Shown: positions 41,385-49,332 of the stretch, in pieces
Position numbering within the stretch: position 1 is the stretch's first letter
How the letters are laid out: each line of letters starts with the position of its first letter
Origin: JAAOZP01 sp038848185
Lineage (GTDB): Archaea > Thermoproteota > EX4484-205 > JAAOZP01
Direction: 5' to 3'
DNA length: 64,000 bases
NCBI GenBank assembly: GCA_038848185.1
Contig: JAWCNV010000001.1
Location: 1 to 64,000, forward strand
The notes under the pieces: generated by a model
Databases searched by the model: none
What the model was told of the DNA's origin: nothing
Seen by the model: only the letters and a program-made list of their open reading frames with translations
Position numbers and translations under genes: made by a program

Positions 41385-42872
41385 GTGAGCCTCGAAACCC
41401 GGCTGGAGAAAGAGGTCTTGGAGACCCTTAGAAAATCCGATGGAGCTTTAACCCTGAAAGATATATGCAAGTTTCTGAATGAGAGTGAATATTCTGCAGC
41501 CAGCGCAATATCCTCCCTATCTCAAAAAAATCTAGTAAAAATTTCCTCTAGGGAAACTAGGTATGTTAAACTAACTGAGGAGGGGAAATACCATTCCGAA
41601 AGGGGGCTTCCTGAGAGGAGGCTCCTGAGAATAGTCTTGGAGGGGGGAGGTATGCTCCCCTTGGAGGAGGCTCGTAAAAAATATTCTGACGAAAAATTCT
41701 TCAATATAGCACTAGGCTGGTTGCGCCGAAAGGGATGGGGGGTGATTAAGATTATAAACGGGGTTCTCTACATAGTGGCTGATAAGGATGCTCCCGAGAG
41801 TGTCGACGAGGCGGCTTTAGGAACATTAGCTTCTACAGGCCTCTTGGAGGCTGGGATGGTTAATGCGGAAGGCCTAAAACTGCTTTCAAGCAGAGGTCTA
41901 GTTAAATTCATTGAGGATGTTGAGAGGCTTGTGTCGCTGACTGAAAAAGGTAGAATCGTCGAGCTGAAGATTGGTGTAACACAGTTGACGCCTGAACTGA
42001 TCAGGAGCGGGGCCTGGAGGAATGTGGAGCTTAAGCCATATGATGTTAAGGCAGATGTGGAGCCGATTTACCCGGGAAAGCTTCATCCTATGACGGAGTT
42101 CATAAAGGAGGTTAAGGAGATCTTCACAGAGATGGGTTTCACCGAAGCCAAGGGTCCACTGGTTGAATCATGCTTCTGGAACTTCGACGCTCTTTTCACT
42201 CCGCAAGACCATCCTGCGAGAGAGATGCAGGACACATTCTACCTCTCATACCCTTCCTCCACCGAGCTGGCTGATAGGGAGCTTGTTGAAAGGGTGAGAA
42301 GGACGCATGAAGACGGCTGGGAGACAGGCTCGACCGGGTGGGGTGGGAAATGGTCTGAGGATGCTGCTAGGAAACTCGTGTTAAGAACCCACACTACATG
42401 CGTGTCAGTTAGATACCTGTACGAGCATAAGGAGCCTCCGGTGAAGGTTTTCAGCGTCGACAGGGTTTTCAGGAACGAGAGGGTATCGTTCAAAAGCCTC
42501 GCCGAGTTCCATCAGATAGAGGGCATAATAATGGATAGAAACGTGACGCTCAGAGACCTCAAGGGAGTTTTGACAGAGTTCTATAAGAAACTTGGATTAG
42601 AAAAAGTACAGTTCTGGCCTTCGTTTTTCCCATATACTGAACCTTCTATGAATTCTGTTGTCTATGTTCCTCAGGCTGGTAAGTGGCTTGAATTATGCGG
42701 CATGGGTGTTTTCAGGCCTGAGGTTACTAAGCCTCTCGGGATTGATTATCCTGTTCTCGCTTGGGGGGGCGGGTTGGAGCGTTTGCTGATGCTGAGGCTC
42801 GGCATCACAGATGTTCGCATCCTGTATCAGAATGATTTAGGCTGGCTTAGGAGGGTCGCAACATGCCTGTGA
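41385..42872 (+). CDS. pheS: Phenylalanyl-tRNA synthetase alpha subunit
   Basis: This is the archaeal PheS. Its N-terminal helical and winged-helix region (VLETLRKSDGALTLKDICKFL and a second repeat) is followed by the class II catalytic core. PHPMTEFIKEVKEIF-type motif 1 appears as LHPMTEFIKEVKEIF, motif 2 as FRNERVSFKSLAEFHQIEG, and motif 3 as WGGGLERLLMLRLG. I choose the GTG at 41385 because the TATA-like ATTTAAAAAC (41342-41351) is about 38 bases upstream; the TTG at 41358 would lie before the predicted transcript start. The gene overlaps pheT by 10 bases. Confidence 0.93.
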   Translation: MSLETRLEKEVLETLRKSDGALTLKDICKFLNESEYSAASAISSLSQKNLVKISSRETRYVKLTEEGKYHSERGLPERRLLRIVLEGGGMLPLEEARKKYSDEKFFNIALGWLRRKGWGVIKIINGVLYIVADKDAPESVDEAALGTLASTGLLEAGMVNAEGLKLLSSRGLVKFIEDVERLVSLTEKGRIVELKIGVTQLTPELIRSGAWRNVELKPYDVKADVEPIYPGKLHPMTEFIKEVKEIFTEMGFTEAKGPLVESCFWNFDALFTPQDHPAREMQDTFYLSYPSSTELADRELVERVRRTHEDGWETGSTGWGGKWSEDAARKLVLRTHTTCVSVRYLYEHKEPPVKVFSVDRVFRNERVSFKSLAEFHQIEGIIMDRNVTLRDLKGVLTEFYKKLGLEKVQFWPSFFPYTEPSMNSVVYVPQAGKWLELCGMGVFRPEVTKPLGIDYPVLAWGGGLERLLMLRLGITDVRILYQNDLGWLRRVATCL

Positions 42873-44524
42873 TAGAGGTTTACCCTGAGAGGCTGAGCCG
42901 GTTCCTAGGCATAGATGTTGGGCTTAAGCAGCTTGTAGAAGATCTGCCGTGGCTTGCTACCGACATCGAGGAGATGGGGGAGGGTTTCGTGAAGATCGAG
43001 TTTAATCCTAATAGGCCTGACTTCAGTAGCCACGCTGGTATTGCTAGAGCATACGCCGGCTTCTTGGAGATTAGGCTTGGCTATCCAGAGGTAAATGTTT
43101 CAGAGCCGAGGATAGAGTTCTATTTCGACGAGGAGTTGAATAATATTAGAGGCGTCTTATGCTCTGCCATAGTTAGGAATATTGAGCTTACTGAGGATGA
43201 TCTTAAGGAGCTGATAGGGATTCAGGAGGTGCTTCACCAAGGGGTTGGAAGAAATCGGCGGAAGGTCTCCATTGGAATACATGACTTGGATAAGATTAAG
43301 CCTCCGGTTTACTACTTGGCTGCCGACCCTGAAAAAGTTTCTTTCAAGCCACTCGGTATGGATAGAAGGATGACTTTAAGCGAGATTTTAACAGAGGTTG
43401 ATAAGGGTGTTGAATACGGAAACATAATTAAGGGATTCGGCAAATACCCTGTTATAACAGATTCGACGGGTGAAGTATTGTCGTTTCCGCCGATAATAAA
43501 CTCTGAGCTGACTCGTCTTACTCCTGAGACTAGAAACCTCTTCATAGATGTTACTGCCTTAGACGAGTACTATGCTTCAAGGGCTCTTAACATACTTCTC
43601 TACGCTTTCAAAGATATGGGTGGAAGCATTGAAGCAGTTAAAATACTCTACAAGGATTCTGCGAAGCAATATCCTGATTTCAAGCCGTGTGAAGTACGGG
43701 TTGAAGCAGAATACATTAACTCGCTTCTCGGGGAGAACATGAGCAACACTGAGATCTACAGAAGCCTCTTGAAATGCCGGTTCTCCGTGGAGGATGAGGC
43801 CGGGGTCTTCAAGGTGAATGTGCCTCCCTACAGGGTTGATATAATGCATAAGGTTGACTTGGTTGAGGAGGTTGCAATAGGATACGGCTTATGGAGGCTA
43901 ACGCCAACATATCCGAAGGCTGTTACAATAGGCTCTAAGCATCCTGAAACATTAATGCAAGATAGGGCTAGGCTGATAATGATTGGCCTAGGCTATATGG
44001 AGGTGTTCAACTTCGTAATAACAAGTGAAAACCAGAACTATCTGATGGTTAAAAGACCTGTTGCCGAAAGGGCTAGGCTAGCTAATTCTTCAAGCGTTGA
44101 GTTGACAATGCTGAGGGATTCTCTTCTACCAGGGTTAATAATGAACTTGTCTTCAAATAAGCACGAGAGATATCCTCAAAGAATATTTGAGGCAGGGCCG
44201 GTTGTAAAAATTTGGGACGGTGCTGTTTCAACAAGGGTTTCGCTTGCAGGGATCTCCGCACATTCTGAAGCATCATTCTCGGAGGCTAAGGCTACCGTGC
44301 TAAGCCTGCTGAATAATCTGGGTTTTGAATCAGTATTGTTCGAGAAGGGTGATGACCCTATGTTTACGCCTGGTAGGGTCGCAAAAATTATGTATGAGGG
44401 TAAACTACTCGGAGTTCTTGGGGAGGTTCACCCTGAGGTGCTGGAGTTAAACGGCTTGGAGAATCCTGTAGCCGGGTTCGAATTAGAGTTGAACCCTCTC
44501 ATAGAGAAACGGTTTAAATCTTGA
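42863..44524 (+). CDS. pheT: Phenylalanyl-tRNA synthetase beta subunit
   Basis: The 553-residue protein is the archaeal short-form PheT. Visible are the N-terminal DIEEMGEGFVKIEFNPNRPDFSSHAGIARA segment, a B3/B4 editing region (HQGVGRNRRKVSIGIHDLD), a B5 DNA-binding-like domain (VNVPPYRVDIMHKVDLVEEVAIGYG) and a catalytic-like core with EVFNFVITS and LLPGLIMNLSSNKH. It forms the alpha2-beta2 enzyme with PheS, with which it overlaps by ten bases. The archaeal form lacks the bacterial N-terminal tRNA-binding and C-terminal anticodon-binding domains. It converges on the next gene with an 11-base overlap. Confidence 0.93.
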   Translation: MPVIEVYPERLSRFLGIDVGLKQLVEDLPWLATDIEEMGEGFVKIEFNPNRPDFSSHAGIARAYAGFLEIRLGYPEVNVSEPRIEFYFDEELNNIRGVLCSAIVRNIELTEDDLKELIGIQEVLHQGVGRNRRKVSIGIHDLDKIKPPVYYLAADPEKVSFKPLGMDRRMTLSEILTEVDKGVEYGNIIKGFGKYPVITDSTGEVLSFPPIINSELTRLTPETRNLFIDVTALDEYYASRALNILLYAFKDMGGSIEAVKILYKDSAKQYPDFKPCEVRVEAEYINSLLGENMSNTEIYRSLLKCRFSVEDEAGVFKVNVPPYRVDIMHKVDLVEEVAIGYGLWRLTPTYPKAVTIGSKHPETLMQDRARLIMIGLGYMEVFNFVITSENQNYLMVKRPVAERARLANSSSVELTMLRDSLLPGLIMNLSSNKHERYPQRIFEAGPVVKIWDGAVSTRVSLAGISAHSEASFSEAKATVLSLLNNLGFESVLFEKGDDPMFTPGRVAKIMYEGKLLGVLGEVHPEVLELNGLENPVAGFELELNPLIEKRFKS

Positions 44525-45827
44525 AACCTGCTTCAGTCGCCAGCTTCTTGAACTCTTCCTCAGTCAAATAGTATTTCCGCTCAACTTGGAGCAGGCTGCC
44601 TCTGACAAGTTCCACCAGCCTCTTGAGCCTAGGATCCTCCTCGTTAACATCCTGATTAATCAATTCTCTCAGCTTCAGCACTATCCCGTGTTTCCCGGTT
44701 CTCCTGCCAATTATGATTTTCCTAGTCTGTCCCACTAGTTCGGGCGGAAAGACCTCGTAGATTGCGGGAGCTATCTTTATCCCCTGAAGATGGATGCCTG
44801 ATTCATGTGCGAAAGCAGAGTCGCCCACTATCGCCTTGTTGGTTGGAAGATGATAGTTCAACGCCGTAGATATAAAGTTGGCTGTCTCTCTTAACAGGGG
44901 CAGATTCCATTTTTCAACACCATGGTGAATATACATGTTTAGTATTATCTTCTCTGTTTCCGCGTTGCCTGATCTCTCCCCTATTCCTAGGAAGGTTGTG
45001 CTGACATAAAACTTATCGTAGAGTCCTGATGCTGCTCTTACAGCAGCCATAGTGTTTTCAACAGCATTGCCGAGGTCGTCGTGGGCATGAATCTCTAGGC
45101 TCCGGATCTTGGTCTCTCTCTTTAAAGCCCTTATTTTCGCAGGTATCCCGTTTGGCAGAGGGTGATCATGGAGCGAGCATCCGACTCCAACAGTGTCACA
45201 TATCCTGTAGACCTCGGCACCAGCCTCTGCAACAGCGTTAACAAAGTTTCTCTCAAAATCCCAATCGGCTCTGGTGCTGTCCTCCCCGTGGACGAAAACC
45301 CTCAATCCATGATCCGTGGCATACTCGACTGTTTCCATAACCCTCGCCGTAAGGCTGTAAGCATGTTCCTCAGGCCACTTGGCGAAATGATAGTAGGATA
45401 CTGGATGGCTTATTCCAACCTGCTTCAAACCTAATGCTAGGATACTGTCTATGTCCTCCTTAACAGCCCTGCTCCATCCTGCAAGCACATCCTGTAACCC
45501 GTTATCCGACATTATTCTTATCGCTTCCTTATCCGTAGGAGTATAGGTCATGACCTCTATTCTTTCAACCCCGATCTCGCGGAGCAGCCTACCTATCTCC
45601 GCCAAGTCTTCGGCTGTCGGTGTTGTCAAGCCAGCCATTTGAAGCCCTTCTCTCAAGGTGCTGTCATCTATAACCACGTCAACATTGAGATTCCTAGGGG
45701 GATAAAGTATCTCTCTCAGCTTTCTCCAAGCATCAGGATCATACTTCTGCTTGCTTAGGCTAAGAAGCATATTGATAGTTTTCCTTCTGCTCTCCTCATT
45801 GCTTTCAAAATCCTTTTTATCAGGCAT
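44514..45827 (-). CDS. Homocitrate/2-isopropylmalate synthase family enzyme without regulatory domain
   Basis: The 437-residue DRE-TIM metalloenzyme has an N-terminal extension (about 50 residues), then DDSTLREGLQMAGL (54-67), SLEIHAHDDLGNAVENTM (about 241-258) with metal-binding HxH, TTFLGIGERSGNAE, and a communication region with FAHESGIHLQGI. It lacks the C-terminal allosteric domain of LeuA. Substrate could be 2-oxoisovalerate, pyruvate or oxaloacetate (the Re-citrate synthases belong to this family); sequence alone does not say. It is a second member of the family in the window, and its unusual extension suggests a separate role from the gene at 30329-31762. Confidence 0.78.
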   Translation of the reverse strand: MPDKKDFESNEESRRKTINMLLSLSKQKYDPDAWRKLREILYPPRNLNVDVVIDDSTLREGLQMAGLTTPTAEDLAEIGRLLREIGVERIEVMTYTPTDKEAIRIMSDNGLQDVLAGWSRAVKEDIDSILALGLKQVGISHPVSYYHFAKWPEEHAYSLTARVMETVEYATDHGLRVFVHGEDSTRADWDFERNFVNAVAEAGAEVYRICDTVGVGCSLHDHPLPNGIPAKIRALKRETKIRSLEIHAHDDLGNAVENTMAAVRAASGLYDKFYVSTTFLGIGERSGNAETEKIILNMYIHHGVEKWNLPLLRETANFISTALNYHLPTNKAIVGDSAFAHESGIHLQGIKIAPAIYEVFPPELVGQTRKIIIGRRTGKHGIVLKLRELINQDVNEEDPRLKRLVELVRGSLLQVERKYYLTEEEFKKLATEAGFKI

Positions 45828-46036
45828 TTGAGAATTTAGCTTCCCCGAGTTCTGCTTAAAAATGTTTTCCAGCTTAGGGAGACGCTGTTCCCCCTATGGA
45901 GAATGGTTTGAGAAAGGCTTGAAAGGATCAGGAGACAGCTGGCTCTAGTGCCATACGTTTTCACATGTTGTAAAGCTGACCTTTTAGAACCTTCGTATAA
46001 AATAACTTTATTAGGTGGCTGCTTAAGGTTAGACTG

Positions 46037-46393
46037 ATGGTTAGGGTTAAAGTAACGTTCATAGGAAGCATTGAAGTAGAGGGTGAACCTGGTGTCAGAG
46101 TGGATTTCACATCTATAGCCCCCTCCGGAATGATTGAAAAATCTTCCGAGGACGTTTTGTATACGCAGCAGATGGTTAGAGGATTGTTAAGCGGTCTTCA
46201 ACAGGCTGGGCTGATGCCGAAGTACGGTAGTCCAAGGCTAATAGTTTACTTGACGGAGAGCGAGTACAAGGCTCTGGGAAGCCCACAGATAAACCAGATC
46301 TACGACCTTGTGTTCGACAAGGGTATAAGGCTTGAGAAAGTTTCTAAGGATGCTGTGGGTTCGCCTAGCTCTCAGCAACTCCCCCTTGACTAA
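46037..46393 (+). CDS. Conserved-looking small beta-rich protein of unknown function
   Basis: The 118-residue protein is beta-rich: RVKVTFIGSIEVEGEPGVRVDF, then LYTQQMVRGLLSGLQQAGL, RLIVYLTESEYKALG and YDLVFDKGIRLEKV, with a Ser/Gln-rich end. A TATA-like TATAAAATAA lies at about 45990-46000. I do not recognise a family with confidence. Its 3' end overlaps the convergent CdvA-like gene by 29 bases. A relation to the small arcadin-type proteins of archaeal cytoskeletal operons crossed my mind, but I cannot support it. Confidence 0.6.
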   Translation: MVRVKVTFIGSIEVEGEPGVRVDFTSIAPSGMIEKSSEDVLYTQQMVRGLLSGLQQAGLMPKYGSPRLIVYLTESEYKALGSPQINQIYDLVFDKGIRLEKVSKDAVGSPSSQQLPLD

Positions 46394-46793
46394 TAAGCTC
46401 AGGCAGCTTAGTAAGTATTGTTATGGCTTCCCTCAGACTCTCATACTCGTTCCTGCTCTCCTCTAAAGCATAGTTTAATGCAGTACCTATCTTAGTATAC
46501 TTGTCCTCCGTGATCTCTTGGGCGGAATACCTGACTTCGTTGTTCGCGATCAGCTTCTCAATGACATCTATCTGCTGCTGAACCTCTCTAAGCCTAGTTT
46601 CAAGCCTCTCCATGACTGTCTGTTTTCTCGCCTCAATCGCCTTAACATAGTTGTCGAACTCTCTTTGGAGGAAATCTGCTGTTTTATCAGATATTTTTCC
46701 GCTTTCCCTGAGGGTTCTAAGCGTCTGAAGTTTTTTACTGTAAATATTTATTGTCTTCACAGCCTCCTCGAAGTCCGACTCCCAACTAAACAT
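46365..46793 (-). CDS. CdvA-like coiled-coil protein without PRC-barrel domain
   Basis: The 142-residue protein is almost entirely coiled coil. Its phrases (KLQTLRTLRESGKISDKTADFL, then LREVQQQIDVIEKLIANNEVRYSAQEITEDKYTKIGTAL) follow the pattern of the coiled-coil half of CdvA, the protein that recruits ESCRT-III-like CdvB to the division site in Crenarchaeota. The N-terminal PRC-barrel of CdvA is missing; the protein begins directly with helix. It could be a CdvA-like division or membrane-remodelling factor, or an unrelated coiled coil. CdvB/C genes are not in the window. Confidence 0.55.
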   Translation of the reverse strand: MFSWESDFEEAVKTINIYSKKLQTLRTLRESGKISDKTADFLQREFDNYVKAIEARKQTVMERLETRLREVQQQIDVIEKLIANNEVRYSAQEITEDKYTKIGTALNYALEESRNEYESLREAITILTKLPELISQGGVAES

Positions 46794-46947
46794 ACAGTCT
46801 TTACTAACTAAATAATCCTATTTAACCTTTTTCAATAGTTGTCCAACATATTTGATAAACTGCTTCTAAAGCATTTTTTACCTCCTTCCAAATAAATAAT
46901 TATAAAAAGGGATATGGTCCTTTCTTTCAACAGTCTTTAAGGGATGG

Positions 46948-47976
46948 GTGGATTTGCCAGCAGTCTGGTTACCGTATGGTTCGACAAGCATAAGCATTAG
47001 GGTGGATCCTGATGATCTAGCATGGGTTACTCCTAGAGGTTTGAACACTGATTATTCTGGCTTACTCCCTGATTTGAAGAACAATGTGAGAGACTTAACG
47101 AGGCAAGGGAGTGTTTTACTAATGGACCCAACGCTTCCTCCTCTTGTAAAAGACTTCCTGAAGAAGAATATTGTTGAAAACCTAAAAGAGTTAACACATT
47201 TCGACCTGCTCAACACGGGTTCCAACACGGGTCTCTCGTTTAAATCCGCCTGTTTACTTAGTTCCCCACACCCGGATCCTCTAATAGGGTTCAGAGGTTT
47301 AGGTGAAAATCTTTTTCCGTTTCACCAAGAGCTGTGGGGGGAGTTTGTAAACTGTTTTCTTGAGGTCTCGGATTCTGAGGAGGCCATCGACCTAAAACAA
47401 TATTTGAACATGCTTAGTAGCGATATTGACTTAAGGCTTATCATGCTCGCTCCGTGGGGCAATGGTCCTAAACTGCTTTCTGTAAACAACCCTGTTGAAG
47501 CATATGATGCTTTAAAAAATCTTCAGCCAGAATACTTGTCAACTCAAAAACCTGTTGAAATCCTTCTAATCTCTGCCGGAGGAGAACCCTTCGACGAGTC
47601 TTTAATAAGGGCAATGAGCATCCTTCCGAACTGTTTAAAGAATACTGGATGCGATAGAATTATTCTGGCTCTTCAAGGTGTTAACGGCTTAGGGCTTGAC
47701 CCTGTTCTCATCAGCAGAGGAAATGAGTTGAAAAAGCCTCTGATACTGAGGTATCTGAAGCTCTGCAAGAGTCTACTTAGCGGAAAAACTATTCACATCG
47801 TTTCAGCAATCTCCGAGCCTCTTCTAAACATGGTTTTAGACTGCAGGGCTCATGATACTCTTCTAGATGCTTACAAGGCTTCCAAGCTCTTCCTGCAAAA
47901 GAATTCTAAAATCGGTGTTGTGACACATGCATCTCTCGCCATTTTACGCTTCGAAAACATTTTAAACGGGGCTTAG
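46948..47976 (+). CDS. LarA (lactate racemase)-like protein, divergent
   Basis: The 342-residue protein resembles the DUF2088/LarA family: VWLPYGSTSISIRVDPDDLAWVTPRG (6-31) corresponds to the N-terminal LPYG...DDRL...RP segment, and LLISAGGEPFDESLIRAMSIL plus IHIVSAISEP match the C-terminal domain. In LarA a GGRKxxxPG loop holds the Lys that binds the nickel-pincer cofactor; here that region reads GFRGLGENLFPF, and the usual His residues are not evident. It may thus be a non-nickel relative of unknown function. TTG start at 46948. The GNAT gene follows. Confidence 0.55.
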   Translation: MDLPAVWLPYGSTSISIRVDPDDLAWVTPRGLNTDYSGLLPDLKNNVRDLTRQGSVLLMDPTLPPLVKDFLKKNIVENLKELTHFDLLNTGSNTGLSFKSACLLSSPHPDPLIGFRGLGENLFPFHQELWGEFVNCFLEVSDSEEAIDLKQYLNMLSSDIDLRLIMLAPWGNGPKLLSVNNPVEAYDALKNLQPEYLSTQKPVEILLISAGGEPFDESLIRAMSILPNCLKNTGCDRIILALQGVNGLGLDPVLISRGNELKKPLILRYLKLCKSLLSGKTIHIVSAISEPLLNMVLDCRAHDTLLDAYKASKLFLQKNSKIGVVTHASLAILRFENILNGA

Positions 47977-48024
47977 AGTGGGCATGGGCATAATGGTTTT
48001 AAAGAAGTGTGCTTTCTCTAAGAT

Positions 48025-48531
48025 ATGTGTAGGATGATCACCCCTTTGACTGACGAGGTGGTCATTAAATATGCTGAGCCCGAGAATCTTCCGAGCATTA
48101 TTGAGATAAACAGGTCGGAGCTTCCGGAGAACTATCCTCCCTCCTTCTTCATGGATCTCCTTGAAAGATTTCCTAACTATTTCCTTGTCGCAGTACTAGC
48201 TCAAACCGGCGAGGTTGTGGGCTACGTCATGTGCAGGATCGAAGTGGGATTTCCTTCTGAAGGGGGCTTCTCCGTAGTTAGGAAAGGCCACATCGTAAGC
48301 TTGGCTGTTAGAAAGCAGTTTCACGGGAGAGGTGTAGGCGCTATTCTGATGAAATCTGTTTTAAACGAGATGATTCGTAATTCGATTGACGAGAGTTTTC
48401 TTGAGGTTAGAATCAGCAATGAGAATGCGATAAGGCTTTATAGGAAGCTTGGGTACGAGGTGGTTCGTGAGATTCCTCATTACTATTTAGACGGTACTTC
48501 TGGACTACTTATGGTTAAGAAACTTCGTTAA
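48025..48531 (+). CDS. rimI: RimI/Ard1-type N-alpha-acetyltransferase
   Basis: The 168-residue GNAT protein fits archaeal RimI/Ard1, which acetylates the N-termini of proteins (Alba and others). It has SIIEINRSELPENYPPSFFMDLLERFP, with YFLVAVLAQTGEVVGYVMCRIE, the acetyl-CoA loop VRKQFHGRGVGAILMKSVL, and FLEVRISNENAIRLYRKLGYEVVREIPHYY near the end, all typical. The Alba gene, a known Ard1 substrate in Sulfolobus, lies convergently just downstream. Confidence 0.9.
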   Translation: MCRMITPLTDEVVIKYAEPENLPSIIEINRSELPENYPPSFFMDLLERFPNYFLVAVLAQTGEVVGYVMCRIEVGFPSEGGFSVVRKGHIVSLAVRKQFHGRGVGAILMKSVLNEMIRNSIDESFLEVRISNENAIRLYRKLGYEVVREIPHYYLDGTSGLLMVKKLR

Positions 48532-48590
48532 ATAGTCAATTAAAAATTTGTTAAAAAACAAGAGTGATGGTTTGCTGCCGAACCTTTGCT

Positions 48591-48887
48591 TTATGCCTTC
48601 GTAACAGTGATCTCTATGGTTGAAATGAACCTCTGCCTATTGTCTGGTGTTTGAAATGTCTCTGTTCCTATTTGAATGTTCTTAATGCCCATCTGACTTC
48701 CAAGGAACCTTCTCTTCAGAATCTCTACGACGTCAACAGCCTTCGATATTGCTCTGCCTCTTGCCTTCAGAATAACTTCGCTCTGCTCTGTTGTCAACTG
48801 CATTAATGCTGCTACTGCATATACTAGTGCAGGCTTCTTGCCGATCAGTACTACGTTAGGCGATGGTCCACTGGTCTGTGCGCACAT
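48591..48887 (-). CDS. albA: DNA/RNA-binding chromatin protein Alba
   Basis: The 98-residue protein shows VVLIGKKPALVYAVAAL (12-28), including the Lys pair that contacts DNA, VILKARGRAISKAVDVVEILKRRF (38-61), and IQIGTETFQTPDNRQRFISTIEITV. Alba is the abundant nucleoid protein of most archaea and is regulated by Lys/N-terminal acetylation. The gene stands alone; an N-acetyltransferase gene is next to it. Confidence 0.95.
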   Translation of the reverse strand: MCAQTSGPSPNVVLIGKKPALVYAVAALMQLTTEQSEVILKARGRAISKAVDVVEILKRRFLGSQMGIKNIQIGTETFQTPDNRQRFISTIEITVTKA

Positions 48888-49003
48888 GGTTTGCTTTTAC
48901 ACCTCCTCCTTTTTGTAGTAGTTAGCTCACTTAGCCTGAATAAAAATCTTTCTTTCGTAAAGCCTCTATCTTAAAGATGATTAATTCCAAAGTTTTTAAT
49001 AGT

Positions 49004-49294
49004 TTAATCCTCTATCTCTAAATCGCTCAGTGGAACATAGACATAACTCCCGTCAGGCATCCTCCTTCCAATTATTAGGGGAAGCATCTTTCTCCCAACT
49101 TCCCGCTTAGCTATCTCCGTTGTGCTCATCCCCCTGCCCTCTTGCTCGACGGGTATTAGAGGTGGGGCTCCTAGAGATAGTTCAAGGGCTCTTAAACCTA
49201 TTATTCTTGCTTTTTCAAACTTAGTCAATCTCTTTCTTGAGATCTCGACTCTCTTGTCTATACTGTTTCTTAAAGATGGGGCAGTCAACTTCAC
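49004..49294 (-). CDS. rpoK: DNA-directed RNA polymerase subunit K (omega/Rpb6)
   Basis: The 96-residue protein carries the archaeal RpoK signature RLTKFEKARIIGLRALELSLGAPPLI (22-47), followed by TTEIAKREVGRKMLPLIIGRRMPDGSYVYVPL. It promotes polymerase assembly, like Rpb6 and bacterial omega. Length is slightly long for the family. It starts 38 bases from the stop of the thermosome gene upstream on the same strand. Confidence 0.94.
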   Translation of the reverse strand: MKLTAPSLRNSIDKRVEISRKRLTKFEKARIIGLRALELSLGAPPLIPVEQEGRGMSTTEIAKREVGRKMLPLIIGRRMPDGSYVYVPLSDLEIED

Positions 49295-49332
49295 GTTTTC
49301 AACTTCTTTAATATACTACTGATCATTTCTGC

